DNA from: Ceratotherium simum simum
Lineage: Eukaryota; Chordata; Mammalia; Perissodactyla; Rhinocerotidae
Length of the DNA stretch: 64,000 nt
Reading direction: 5' to 3'
Assembly (NCBI RefSeq): GCF_000283155.1
Contig: NW_004454178.1
Span: forward strand, 3,806,960-3,870,959
This document shows, in pieces, positions 46,176 to 58,605 of this stretch. The notes below the pieces were generated by a model. It searched no databases and was not told the DNA's origin. It worked only from the letters and a program-made list of their open reading frames with translations. A program made the translations under genes and the position numbers. The first letter of the stretch is position 1. Every line of letters starts with the position of its first letter.

Positions 46176-46510
46176 TCACTATCATCATATTTACTTACTT
46201 TGTGCCAGGGACTATGGCAAACATTTTACATAATTATTCACCTAATACTTATTAAGCATCTACTATGTGCTAGACACTATACCCGAGATTCAACAGTGAA
46301 CCAAACCGTTGAACACTTTTCAATAAGTTTATGATCTAGTAAACATTGTTGCATTTAATCCTCACAATAGCCCTATGAAGTAAGAAACTGAGGCATGAGA
46401 GGGGAGTATAAATTAAATTGCTTGAGGTTATGCAACTAGAAATATATGGGGCCAGTATTTGGACCCTGCTCAGTCATATCGCCAATACTTTGCTTTTAAG
46501 CTGTAGTCTA
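46176..46510 (-). mobile_element. MIR SINE interrupted by L2
   Basis: Outer parts (46176-46239 and 46348-46510) give one MIR: 'tactttgtgccagggactat', 'aaacattttacataattatt', then 'catttaatcctcacaatagc', 'gaaactgaggcatgagaggg', 'gaggttatgcaactagaaat'. The middle is foreign L2 sequence. Confidence 0.7.
46240..46347 (-). mobile_element. L2 3' end inserted in MIR
   Basis: 'acttattaagcatctactat', 'gtgctagacactatacccga', 'ttcaacagtgaaccaaaccg', 'caataagtttatgatctagt' correspond to the reverse-complement L2 terminus. The MIR resumes directly after it. Confidence 0.65.
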
Positions 46511-48880
46511 TATGCCTCCCATGCTGTTACGTAAACACAGATAAACCCAAGGAATAAATCACTGGGAGATGATTAATTTCTTAATCTCTTCATGGTCCTC
46601 AGTTCTCTATGCATGTGTCAATGTGTACATCTTAGGTTATAAATTTCACTTGGGCAAGGAAATGAGACAGCCTTGAGTACGTGAAGTGTCCTTTGCAGAA
46701 TTCAGAGCAATTAAGTTTACCAGCTCTCTCGGTATATCATCTGTGTAGTATACGCTGAGTGGGTGCTTGGCTGCCCATCCTGAGACTCGAAGTTCTGCAT
46801 TATACTGGACATACTCACTGGGATGACACATCCAATTTGGTGGCTTCTTATTGGAATCATATCATTTTGTCATGTTCTCTTTCCTTAAACAGGATATGCA
46901 ATCATAAGTACTTTTTTTAAGTTTTTTTAAAAAGTTTCTCACTGACTCTAAGAAAAAAAGAGTTAATTCAACGCTGAATACGTTGAACCAGCATTGGGCA
47001 GATAAAAATCTAAATTTGGTTGTCATAACTGTCAGGCCATTTAGAAACCAAATAACTCACATCCTGCTAATTGCTTTTATGTTCATTTATCCAAGAGACA
47101 TGAGTCATCTCTCACAGAATCCTAATTATGAATGATTTACACCTTGTCGATGACAGAGCTCTCTGTTATTCTTATGGAAACTTTCCAAGATGTGTTTCTT
47201 TCAAAATAATTTTAAACTTTCTCTGATTTTAGTTTAGCTGAGAAACTTGTATTTTTCTCAGATATATGTGACCGAGGGCCCTAACCTTGCCTGCCTTTCT
47301 TTCCTAGTAGCCAAAGAGTTGTTCAGAAGCCAGGAAAACCAAGTTTCTGAACTTTTTGCTGCGAAGAGCATTGATGCTGTGATGACAGATTAATCCAGGC
47401 ACATGATAGCTGAAGCTCTGTTGTAGAAGCACTGATTCTTTTTAGTAGGGAATCCAAAAACCCCACAAAAGACAATAAAGACATGAAAATCCCTATAGTG
47501 TATATTTGAGTCTGTTAAAACAAGGGTCACCACATTCTGGAGCAATCAAGAAGTTATTACATCACTATTAAGAATTTAGTATACTTTTCTCAATTGGGTA
47601 TCAAATGTGAGGAATTATTCCAAGATCGAGGAGGGAGAATTAATATAAATGTAACTTACAGAAAATAATGTTTTAACTATTTGCTGACACAAAAAGTCTG
47701 CTGATTCAGAGTCAAAGGTTATCAACAGGTTTACACACACACACACGAACATTCAATAACAAAAAATTTGATTGATCCTTGATCTTTCCACATTTTAAGC
47801 ACTAGAAATGGCAACTTTATTTAACCTCTACCATGCCAGTATTTCCTCCCCAACCCCAGACTTAAATCAATCCTGGCAAGCAGATGCTTGAAGCCTGAAA
47901 CCCATATAGTTGAGGCCTATTTTTGGCGAGTATTTCTTTAATCTAAATTTCTTTTACACTATCAGCTGTCCATTACAGGGACCATGTTGGGTTGCCCGTG
48001 TGAAATGTTAGACAGGAGGGTGGCTTTCCAAGAATTAAGCTATAGGGACTAACTCTTGACTCCTGTAAAATAGTTCTCAAAGGCCTTGTATCCTACATAT
48101 CTGGGAATTTCACATTAAGAAAAGAGTGACACATCATTAAAACAGAATTCACGTATTTATTCAGCATAGGGAGTGGTAGTACCAACTGTCTGGAACATTA
48201 TTCCAAATGGGAGGATCCAGCAATAGGGATCAATCTTTCTGCTGAGTCAAATGTTGGCTTGTCTTCTGAGAATTCTGATATACGGGCATCAACGAGAGCT
48301 ATATACGATGATAGTTTTTGTTATGTGCAGAACCTGCCAGTAGACGCTTGTAAAATTATTGTTATGTTTTCCTTAAGTCAGCAAATTTCCTCATCTTATT
48401 GTCAGTAATATTTATAAATTAGCATAAATATGGTGCTTCAAAAGTATCCCAGTTTTGATAAAATAAATTACAGGATTTCTGTTCTTCATGAGTGGAAACG
48501 AGAGCACAGACAGATAGCTTAAGGTCAAATGGTTTACCAGCAGGCAGAACCAGTAAGAAAACAATGCCTACCCCACCCTATTATTTTAAACTGACCACAA
48601 GAAATCACATCCTTTTGAAAACAGTCATAAAATACGACTTGAACTCAAGGCCTGATGTGATTTCTTTATCATATTAAGAGTTCTTAGGAGCTTAATCAAT
48701 TTCTCCAAGTTTAAGCCCCTCTATACTCTACATAACAAATTCAAGTTAATTTTTAGTTGATACTGCCTTAGGATCCTCTGGTTTAAAGAATCTCTACGGG
48801 AAGAATACTAAATTCTCTAAATAAATTTCAAAATTATCTGAAATACTTTAATAATGGGTCTTATGGGAAGAGAATAATTT
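46511..48880. other. No gene or recognisable repeat
   Basis: About 2.4 kb with only short open frames. 47730-47746 is a short (CA)n run. No family recognised. Confidence 0.4.
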
Positions 48881-48990
48881 CTATCTTTCTCTCTCTTTCC
48901 ATCTCCCTCTCCCTCCCCCCTTCTTTCTCCCTTTCCTTCTTCTTTCCTTTTTTTTCTCCTTCTCCTTCTCTTCCTCCTCCTTCTTGTTTT
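48881..48990. repeat. CT-rich low-complexity tract
   Basis: About 110 bases of CTCC/TTCC/CTT pyrimidines on the plus strand. Confidence 0.9.
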
Positions 48991-50189
48991 TTGTCTTACT
49001 GCTTATTGAGAGAGAGAATCTCAGTACATTTATAAAAAGTGGTTGTCATATTAAACTACCACATTATTATAAACTACTGTGTATATATATCTATATAGTA
49101 ATATAGATTCCTTCCCTTACATCCTACTCATACTCTTCCTGCCATCTCATTCTTAACCAAGAAACAAGTGCATTATGACACAGATAATAATTCTCCTGTA
49201 ACGCGGGGATTATCAATGCCAATCGAAGTCACTCTAGGCCAGCGTAAATTCCACACGGTAAAGGGGGATTTATTATGACAAAAGACATGGGATACTGTCT
49301 GTTTTACTGATATATACATCTGTAGCCATAGGAAGAATCCATTCTGCACCTCTGCTTGATAGTTTCACTTCCTCATTAATGAGGAAATTAAAATCTTACT
49401 GTCAGGGTTCTCTTATTACAGAAAGTTCACTTCCTAGAGCAAAAGTTTATTAGGAATATTTTAAAAACCAGTTTGTAACCAGGATCAGGAACCAGGAAGC
49501 ATGGAGTAAAGTAGACCGCAATCAGTAAAGCAGGACTTGGTGACCAAGAATTGGGGCAGGATCAGACAGGCTGGAACCTGCTTCCTGGTTGTAAGGATAC
49601 AGGCCAATCATAGGAGCTTAGAGCTGGGCCCAGAGGAGGATGAACGGGTGGGAGAGGCAGGGGCCAAGCTGCAAAACAAATGCATGAGAAAAGTATTTTA
49701 TTCTTAATTCTTTCATGAGGCCACAGGAGGTTAGAAGGAGGTTATAAACCTGATAAATTTTGATCACTGTGTATGAAACAGCCTAGATCAATAATTCAAA
49801 TTAATTAAACATCTTTAGGCATGGGCTGGAAATATATTGGTGATGATTGACATCAGAGTTAATTCTTTTCATAGATTAAAAATTATAGAATTGACATGGC
49901 AGACTATCTATACAAGTACAACCCCACTGTTTCTGAAGCATGAGAGTAACATTGCAGTGTTTTCTTACTGCCAATAAGGTAACTTATTCAAAAAAAGAAG
50001 ATCACATTTCAGAATCTTATCAAAAAAGTTGTAACAAGGAAATACAACTGAAGATCGTTAAGTGAGCAAAGACATAACCATATGCTCTACTTTTTTTTCT
50101 TACATGTAATAATCCTATTGGTAGAACACCTAAGATGAAGTGTAGAAAAATAAATTAATTCTTCCAGCTGTACCTCCAACAATATCAGG
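48991..50189. other. No gene or recognisable repeat
   Basis: Contains a GC-richer piece at 49470-49680 with small internal repeats ('ggatcaggaaccaggaag', 'ggatcagacaggctggaacc'), possibly part of an old LTR; not identified. Confidence 0.35.
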
Positions 50190-50790
50190 TCCAGACTAGA
50201 GAAGGAGACTTGGGGTCATCAGCCAATAAGAGGTAGTTGAAGGTGTGGATCCTAGAAATAGTGCTCCATAATTTCAACTCAGGTAAACTTCAGATCCAAT
50301 AGTGTTAAATGCAACCAGCAGGTTAAATAAAATAAGGATTGAGAATTGATCTTTGGATTTAGCAACATGAGGATCATTAGTTACTTTGACAAGAGTAGTC
50401 ATTTCCTTGGAGTTGCGGGGGCAAAAACTGGTTGGGGTAAGTTCAAGAGAGACTGGGAGAAGTTAGAGGCTGCAAATGTACTCAACATTTCCAAGGACCT
50501 TGTCTAAAAAGGAAGGAGAGAAATGCGTGTTAGCTGGGGTACATCAGGTCCAAAGAGGGCTTTTCAAAAGGTGGGAGAGTGACAGCATGCCTGTATGCAG
50601 ATGAGAAAGATCCAGAAGAGGGGGGAAAATTGATGATGCAGGCAAGATAGACAAAAACTGCTGTCACGATATCCTTGAGCAGGCAAAAGAGGATAGGATC
50701 TATGCTGAAACGGGGAAGTTGGCCCCTGCTTGGAACCCAGATAGTAATAGCAGAGAAGGCTCTCAATAGATAGTTGCAAATGAATTTTAT
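50190..50790 (-). mobile_element. L2 LINE reverse-transcriptase remnant
   Basis: The minus frame 50766-50530 (78 codons) contains SSGSFSSAYRHAV and EKPSLDLMYPS, the diverged form of the conserved L2/CR1 RT segment around 'SGSFPSSLKHA' and 'KKPSLDP'. The plus-strand text 'ggatttagcaacatgaggat' and 'tttgacaagagtagtcattt' is L2 upstream coding sequence in reverse complement. Frames are broken. Confidence 0.8.
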
Positions 50791-53029
50791 AGTGCTTAGT
50801 ATGTTCTTTCTCAGGATTTTAATGTCTCACAATTTTTTTTCAAATGCGTATATATTCTGACTTGTTCTTTTGTAGATGGGGTAATTTAAAATGTAGTTCA
50901 GAATTCATGTGGGGTAAGTGAGCATCTCAAAGGAACGAACTTTTTCACTCAAAGGAATAAAATTTCACTCATTAATGTTTATGAGAAATATAGTAGACTA
51001 GGGGAAAGGCAAATTTCTTTTGGTCTGATACCAGTGCAAACTATCCTCAAATTAAGACATAGTTAATGAAACATGCAACAACATAAGGACATAGAGATTT
51101 AACTCTTTCTTGTGATTTTTTTTTCACAATAGTTCAAGGGATCCTGAAGCAGGTAGGAAAAGTGAGGGCTATAGAAAATAATTTTCTCTAACTATTATAC
51201 ATTCTTTATGTCTTTTTAGCCAACAGACTGCTTGGCTACATGCACACTGATAATGTGATAATGATAAGCACAAAATGCATTGTTACCAAAAAAGATAAGC
51301 ATTGCACCATTTCAGGAGAGAAAAGATCTTATATCCCTGAGATCTTCACTGCGGAGTGTGGGATCAGTTCCTTCTATGTGAATCACTTTGACATTTAAAG
51401 AGTTCATGGAACCAAGAGAAAGGTAAGGCCTATTATTGTAAGAGGAAAATGTTGTAACTCTCATGGAATGTTCCTGGATTTCTGCCATACAGAGGAAGGG
51501 ACTTGCAGTGAATGGCAATAAGGAATAATAGTCACCCAGGTGATGAGCAGCCAATCAAGCCACTTAAGGTTTGTGATCATCAAGGCAATGAAGTGTCAGT
51601 CTCCGCACAGGTTGGGCTCCGGTGATGGGAGCCCTGACTACATTCTATCATCATCTACACAATGTGTGATCCAAAGGGATTAAGAGACTCAAGCCCTTCC
51701 TTTGCTCACTCCCCAAAAGAGTAAAACAGACGTGGGTAAATATTTGTTTAAGAAAGATCCTTTCTGATAACCGAACTGGATGCCTTTTCAGAGTCACCAT
51801 AGAGGTAGGATTAGAATTGTCTGGGTGGACTAGAAGGAGGTGGTTAGAGCAGGGAAGTTGGGTGTTACCATGGAAAGCTGGAATCCTGCTCTACTGGTGT
51901 GTTAGCCTCTGCCACTTTGGAATCTTTTCATTGCCACAAAGCCCCATTTCTGGGGAAACACAATGGAACTCATTTTGAAAGGAGGAGAGAGAAAGGACAA
52001 AGAACAGAGAAGCAGCCTTCCTATTCAGGGAAAATGGTAGGTAACTAGCACTTCGTCAGCTGGGGAAAAGGTTTTAAATTCCCGAGGACTTAAGGTTTAG
52101 CAGGGCCTCTGTACAGTGTCCTATGTTCTTTGAAAGAACCAAAAAAATTATATCTGAAACCTCAACAGGGCACATAAAAACGCCCAATATATTCGGAACT
52201 ACCAATTCTAAAGCTCAAGCCATTACATTAAGAGAAGGAGGGAGGAGGGAACATCTCAAGTTCCTTAGTTACACGTGGCATTTCCGGCTTAAAAAAAAAA
52301 TCAACATTTTTCCCCCTCTATTTTATTGGAACCGTCTCAGAGAAGAAAGCTAACTGTGCGCCTTTTTGTCAAAGCACTCCTAGCCCAGAGGCCAGGCTAA
52401 ACAGCTTGGGCTTAGCTGAGTGCCACTGGCTAGATTTAACACCGTGGCTCTCTTGTTCTTGAGTGTGAAGGCGAACAGCAATCAGAGGTGCTATGCTCTA
52501 GTTCTTTCTAATCCGTTTTTAATTATAGCATAAACACAATACACACAGCAATGGAGTGATTTCCATGGATAGCCCTGGCGGGTATCAGCTTGTTTCCAAC
52601 TAAATGACTTATTTTCTCCCTTTCTTCCTCACACCCCTTTTTTTCTGTTCCTGAAGGAACAGCTTATTTAAAAGACCATTGTCTATCTTGTTAAATTAAA
52701 TTAATTACTTCTTTAAGGTATTAAAGAACTTTTAAATTTAGAGCAAGCAAGGCAAAGCCAGGGCTATCTCTTTTTGTAAAAATGATGCAAAGATGGAGAA
52801 ATGAGTAAAAATTTTTATACTTTTTCAAAATAACTTTTGAAATAATTCATACCTTATGTTTTGGGAAATTTATATTTCACAATGAAAATGAGGAAAAATT
52901 AAACTGTAATATTAAACAAGTACAATAAACAAATAAAGGGTTCAACTTCAATGATTTTCATTTCCTTATAGGTAGAGACTTCCCCATTGTTTCTATATTA
53001 TTGCAATTATTATTATTATTTTACATATG
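50791..53029. other. No gene; possible conserved segment
   Basis: About 2.2 kb free of repeats I can recognise. 52370-52760 has varied composition with AT-rich homeodomain-like sites (ttaatta at 52690-52697). It may be conserved non-coding DNA, but this is untested. Confidence 0.35.
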
Positions 53030-53245
53030 CATAGTAATTTGTAATTTACAAAATACTCTTAGTATCTTATTTATCTTCATAAATCTATAAGGTCTCATTA
53101 TTCCCAGTTGATAAGGGGACAGACTTGGAGATCAAGCGTCTTGCCCAAGGTTAAAGAGCTAATAATAAGTGGGAGAGTCAGAATTTGAACGTAGGACTTC
53201 CAGCTCCAAATTTAGTCATCTTTATGCTACAAACACTGTAAAATT
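53030..53245 (-). mobile_element. MIR SINE, most of the length
   Basis: Reverse-complement MIR: 'ttatcttcataaatctataa', 'ggtctcattattcccagttg', 'cgtcttgcccaaggttaaag', 'taagtgggagagtcagaatt', 'tgaacgtaggacttccagct'. Order and spacing fit. Confidence 0.8.
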
Positions 53246-53431
53246 CTCAGTATTCCTCGTTTTCATATTTTCCCCCAAGTCCTATTCTCTTGCTACCAAA
53301 CACAAAAGTAAATAGATTAACTTTGGGTTAGTATTTCATTAGGGCTAAATTTATTAGTCATCTCCTTTATGCCTGCTTCTCATCAAGCATTTCTAAAGTG
53401 TTTCAGGCAAAGTTTAACTTATTCAGTTGAG

Positions 53432-53575
53432 ATGTGCTCTCATAGGCTACTTAACCTATCTGGACCTTGATTTCTAAATCTACAAAATGGGAATAATAAT
53501 TGCAACTCTTAGAATTATTTAGATACAATTGAAGCAAAATGTATCTTCATCATTATGATTTATTTTTAATTAGAA
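53432..53575 (+). mobile_element. MIR 3' part
   Basis: 'ggctacttaacctatctgga', 'ccttgatttctaaatctaca', 'aaatgggaataataattgca' match the MIR core and downstream part. Confidence 0.65.
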
Positions 53576-54989
53576 ATGAATCACAAGCATTTATTAATTT
53601 TACTTTTTAGAAAAAAGAACTGACAAGTTTTTTTGCAAATGTCATTAATAGTCTAGGCTCTTATCCAACATAACTTGGAGGTAACGTTAGAAAGACACAT
53701 AGGCAAAGATTTTTCAAAAATAAAAAGTAACAAAATCACTATGAGAGAATCAAGGAATTCCTTATTTTTCTACCATGTGATAATAAGCAGGAGGGAGTAG
53801 CAAACATTTAAATTTTTCTAGAATAATTACATTTTGGGATGTTGCGAAATTTCAAACTTAGCTTGACCTTTTGGTGTTAGAGTCTGTCTACTTTTGGCAT
53901 AAGATAATTTCCTGACTTTAAAGACATCAGGAAGCTCTTACCAATGAAGATTTTAATTATTCAAGTTGCATAAATGACTTGAAAACATATGGAATCAATT
54001 TCCCACACAGTAGTCATTGGTTAAAAAATTGTGAGAAAAATGGCATTGCTATACATGGATTCAATTTTCTTGAACTTCAAATTTCATGGGCTTGAAGGTG
54101 GACAGATCCTGTTAGACCTAAAGCAACTCAAATAGAGTGGACTATAATCCCAGTGCTAATCTGAACTCTTTCAAGTATTATTAGTTACACGGCAAGCAGT
54201 TTGTATCCACACAATAGATCATTAAACTTTATCACTGTACTTCCCCTACCCCTTAGCACACACTCATATTAGCATCCTTTACAACAGATACCAAAACTCT
54301 GCAAGAGATAGCAAGCATGCTCCAATCCACACAGAATATCAAAGAGAGCCCAAATGTATGATTTGTGGCAATGTTCATTTTGCATGCATGGACTTTTGAT
54401 GAAAAAACAAGCCCATTTACAAATACAATCATATTGTAAAGCCACCCTTTATCAACTCACCAGTGCTTACTGTGCTCTCAACTTCTCCATTACATGATTT
54501 TCACTGCTTGTTTTCTAAATATGAATTCCAAGTCACTGGGAGACATAACCCTGCTGTTCTCTCACTTATTTTTCTGTCACCTCACTTAATAGCACTGAGT
54601 GTCATGTGGACCGCGTGGGATTATAGCACTTGGTATGAAAAAGCTGGTGGGAGGACATGACAGCAACAGTTATGTTGAAATGAAAGTCTGGCATACATGC
54701 AACAGTCAGCTTCCAATTCTTTCCCATTTCCTGTTTTGGCCCTACTATCATATATTATTACTAACATTTATTTTGCTATCCTTCTGAGTGATTTAATTTT
54801 GTGACACAATTTTTAAAATCATTATGTTTCAGTTGATTTATCCTTAGAATTTTAGTAGAAAATGCAGCCTCAGATTTGAAATGGTACAGACTAAAGCAAA
54901 GTTGACAATTGCGCTAATAACTGGTCACCAAACTTCCAGTATAAAGATTAGGTCCATTGATTTTTTTCACCGTGGATGGGAATGCAATT
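53576..54989. other. No gene or recognisable repeat
   Basis: AT-rich sequence; nothing recognised. Confidence 0.4.
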
Positions 54990-55640
54990 GGCTACAGGAT
55001 TAAAACTGGTTTTGTATTGCGTGTTCACATTTACAATTGATTTTCCTTGTTCACAGATTTTGTATTTGTGAATTTTCCTACTCATTAAAATTTATTTGTA
55101 ACCCAAAAATCAATACTTACAGTGTTACACGGTCATTCATGGATGTGTGCAGATCAGTGACAAATTTGAGTCACCCATCAACCATATCCCCAGCTGAGGT
55201 AGGAGGAAGTGATGCTCTGCCTTCTGGTATCAGCTCTCATCCTGTAAATAAGTGTTTTTTTCGTGGTCTATTGAGTGCCACATTTTTTGCATTTTTGTGC
55301 TTTTTGTTGTGATTTGATGTTTAAAACGAATCCCAAGCACAACGATGAAGCGCATGATGGCTACGATGTGTCTTATGTGTGTTAAATGAGCTTCGTTCCA
55401 ACAAGAGTTATAGTGCTGTTGGTTGTGACGTCAGTGTTAATGAATCAACAACAATAATATACAAGATGCCTTTAAACAGAAACACACACAAAACAAGGTT
55501 ATGTATTTATCGGTTGATGAAATTGTGATGAGGCTCATAGGAACCTAACCTGTATCTCCCCTAGGAGTAATGGTTTAGTATTATTTGAGAAAATTATACA
55601 GAACACAACTACACTGAATAATGTACATTCTACAATTACA
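54990..55640 (+). mobile_element. TcMar-Tigger-type DNA transposon fragment
   Basis: Plus-strand element with 'gattttgtatttgtgaattt', 'tacacggtcattcatggatg', 'ccagctgaggtaggaggaag', 'tgatgctctgccttctggta', 'tttttgcatttttgtgcttt', and the region of the transposase start ('tgtttaaaacgaatcccaag'), where the usual ATG is lost. 'ttatagtgctgttggttgtg', 'aatgaatcaacaacaataat' and 'cagaaacacacacaaaacaa' follow. It is the N-terminal transposase part joined to 3' terminal sequence, a non-autonomous form. Confidence 0.8.
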
Positions 55641-56584
55641 ATGTAGAATGAATAATGAGAATAAATTATGAATGAATAATGAGAGCTGACCATCTATATG
55701 ACATTTTCATCATCTTTAGAAAGGGTTAGATGGAGAGTTTAGAGGAAGATGTTAACATGTAGGGCTTTTTTAATGTGATGCTATGTTTTACCCTATGCCT
55801 CATGCTCATCATATCCTTTCTTTTAAATTATGACTTTTAATTCCTTTTTTGAAAAAGCGGGTTCTTAGTTAATTTTTTCTTACTATTGATAGGGTGTCAC
55901 TGAAAATATTTCCGAATCTAAACCTCAGCAAAGAGTGACTTGTTCAGAGTTCCCTGGAAGTTAGCTGGTGGTTGTCACAATGACTGTATATGACAATAGA
56001 TATAAAAGTGTCTAGTACAGTGATGTGGCACATCTTTCTGAATTATTTTGACAAGTATAAACACACATGCTAAAATTAGATAACATTTTTTAAACTTTTT
56101 CCTAAGAAACTTACTAAAGTTCTATTAGAAATGGGGAAAGTGATAGGCTCATTTGAAAAAATTGTATTCAGTAATTTATCCTTTCAGCTCAAAATGTAAC
56201 ATGTAAGATAACCATACAACCTATTAATGAAATCTGTGGTAAGGATAATTATTCCTATTTTACCAGAGGCAGAGAGAACATTATGTGCATATTTCCAAAT
56301 CGTGGGTAGAGTTTAAATTAGGACTGAAAACTTTTGGCTCCTATACACAATTAATGCTCAATAAAACTTGTTGCATGAATTAATGTTGTTGGTGGAAGTC
56401 TACTGCTCCCTAAAATACGCCACATCTCGTAACTTTTAAGTCTCAGGAAACCTGTTCAGTGCCCATTGCAAGACAATAAAGAAAAATACTTCTGTAAATA
56501 GTGTTAAATGACTCCTGCCAGCTGGTGGAATCAGGGCAAAGGAAATCATAGCTATTAATTTATTTCCTGATTCAGAAAATGACT
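55641..56584. other. No gene; faint L2/MIR traces
   Basis: A small piece at 56340-56385 ('caattaatgctcaataaaac', 'ttgttgcatgaattaat') looks like an L2 3' end. The rest is unrecognised. Confidence 0.4.
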
Positions 56585-56680
56585 CACGATGTAACTTTGT
56601 GAACGTTGCTTAACCTTTCAGCATTCCAGTTTCTACAGCTGAAAAACAGGGATAACATTTGTTCACTGTACAATGGTGAA
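56585..56680 (+). mobile_element. MIR core fragment
   Basis: 'tgtaactttgtgaacgttgc', 'ttaacctttcagcattccag', 'tttctacagctgaaaaacag', 'ggataacatttg' follow the MIR core order in diverged form. Confidence 0.6.
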
Positions 56681-57812
56681 CGCTCTAGAAACACAAAAAA
56701 TTTAATCTCATATCAAGGGACAGTAAAGCTGGTTTTTCATGTACTTGAGTTATCACTGACACATTCACAAAACAGTTTCTGCCAAAGTTGTATGGTTAAT
56801 GCTTCCACATCACCTCCCTAAACACAGCACTGTGCACTGAACTCTTTTTATCCTGACCTGAATCAGAATGGTAATCGCCGTGGGGTGTGTTCAACATGAC
56901 TGATGAGGAGCATCACGCGGCATGTATCACCCACCTGTGCCAGAGTGCTTTCTGTGTGGTTGTCAAGGAAGACAAAACTCAACAGAAGGAAGAAGATCCA
57001 CACGGTGGGAATAAACTTTCTCCTCGAATTTTGATTCTGGGAAATACGACTAATATCATGGATGAGCCAATTTCGTGTGCAGTCTTCCTGCCACAATATA
57101 CAGTTGTTCTGTTTTCCTTGTATTCTGGATGCCATAATTTAGGAAAAACATGAACATGACTCTCTCGTGCTTTGCTTATTATCTTCATCCCTCCTTATAA
57201 GTTTTGTTTTCTTCTGTTTTTAAGGAATAGTTATTGCGACAGTTAACTCAGGATCTTCCAATATCTATTGCTTGACATATCAATATTCCCACGACTGGCA
57301 ATAATTACAGTTCATTAAAAAGTCTCTCTGTCACTTAGAATGGCTTTCTTCTAAATCATCTATTGCTGATATGGAGCTTGACTTTTCTGTGACAAATTCC
57401 AATATACCTTAACTAGACAGGAACAGAATTTCACCACCACAAAGAGATAATGAGCAGGCGGTATCAAACTACATGACTCTCTACTTTGGCCAAAGTCCTC
57501 CTGTCACCAGAATAGGTACGGGATTGACAGCAAACAAGACAATGGGGTTGTGACACACAACTGGACAAACACAGGGCTCCAAATTGAGAATAGCCGAGAG
57601 AAACAGCGCCGTCTAGAAAATAATTAAGATTTCACATTATGAAAACAAAGCAGACTTTTACAAATGTAAACACTTTGAGAGGAAATAAGGCAACATGACT
57701 TTTCTCCTACAATGGGCACCCCTTGTAAACACAAGGGAACATTTTCTAACTTTGTATTGAGCTATGATTTAATGCCATTGCTTTCTGCACTCAGTGACTG
57801 GCCTCTGTAAAA
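56681..57812. other. No gene or recognisable repeat
   Basis: Overlapping open frames at 56863-57188 on both strands (88-90 codons) have no domain. No repeat recognised. Confidence 0.4.
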
Positions 57813-58081
57813 CTAAACTTGGACTTTTTTTTTTTTGAGGAAGATTAGCCCTGAGCTAACATCTGTTGCCAATCCTCCTCTTTTTGCTGAGGAAGATTGG
57901 CCCTGGGATAACATCTGTGCCCATCTTCCTCTACTTTGTATGTATGGGACACTGCCACAGCATGGCTTGACAAGCAGTGTGTAGGTCTGTGCATGGGATC
58001 TGAACCTGCGAACCCCAGGCCCACCGAAGCAGAGCGTGCAAACTTAACCACTACACCACCAGGCTGGCCCCTAAACTTGGA
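57813..58081 (-). mobile_element. ERE SINE, older copy
   Basis: Minus-strand ERE (57824-58070): poly(T), 'gaggaagattagccctgagc', 'ggaagattggccctgggata', 'gggacactgccacagcatgg', 'tctgaacctgcgaaccccag', and head complement 'ccaccaggctggcccc'. Most CpGs are decayed to TpG/CpA, so it is older than the copies at 19.6 and 23.0-23.5 kb. Perfect 11-bp duplication ctaaacttgga at 57813-57823 and 58071-58081. Confidence 0.94.
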
Positions 58082-58494
58082 TTTTTTTCTTTGGCTTCAC
58101 TGCCCACCCCTGCACAGCAGGGTCATTAATGTTCACATTTGTGTGTCACGAGGTTTGGACATCTGAGCATAAATATTAAATTCACCAGTGACTAGAAGTA
58201 AATAAAATGGGATGCCCAGGGTGTATCGGACTTGCTATCAAGATGTTTCGATGTTGACAACGTGATATAACCTACCCAGAAAACTCCAACCAAGCTTCAA
58301 GTCCAATTTTGTGCTATGTCAGTTTTTTCCAACCCGTTTTCCCTAAAATATGTGAGATGATATTTTGTAGTGTCCAAAATTTCATGTTTGAGAATTGCTG
58401 CTTACTACATACATCCCTCTCTTGGAAATTCATAATATGCATTAGCCTATTAAATACTCCAAAGTTATGTAGAAGGCAGTAACTTTCTTTAACT
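58082..58494. other. No gene; possible hAT trace
   Basis: 'gtagtgtccaaaatttcatg' and 'tttgagaattgctgc' at 58370-58402 resemble the end of a hAT MITE, but no matching start is clear. Confidence 0.35.
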
Positions 58495-58605
58495 CAGCCT
58501 TCCCCAGAATTACTTAAGCAAGGAACACCTTTGACATATTTATTTTTCTGGGAATATCTAATGGAAGCTCTCAGACCCTCTGACACAGTTTGGAAAACAC
58601 AATTG
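58495..58605. mobile_element. hAT-Charlie-type MITE (tentative)
   Basis: 'cagccttccccagaattact' near the start and 'cagtttggaaaacacaattg' near the end are roughly inverted. 'aaggaacacctttgacatat' and 'gggaatatctaatggaagct' lie between, recalling small hAT MITEs with 'tttcccaaa' termini. Subfamily uncertain. Confidence 0.4.

Noticed and set aside
56863..57188. Overlapping 88-90 codon frames on both strands
   Set aside because: Open frames on both strands with no recognisable product are most likely chance.
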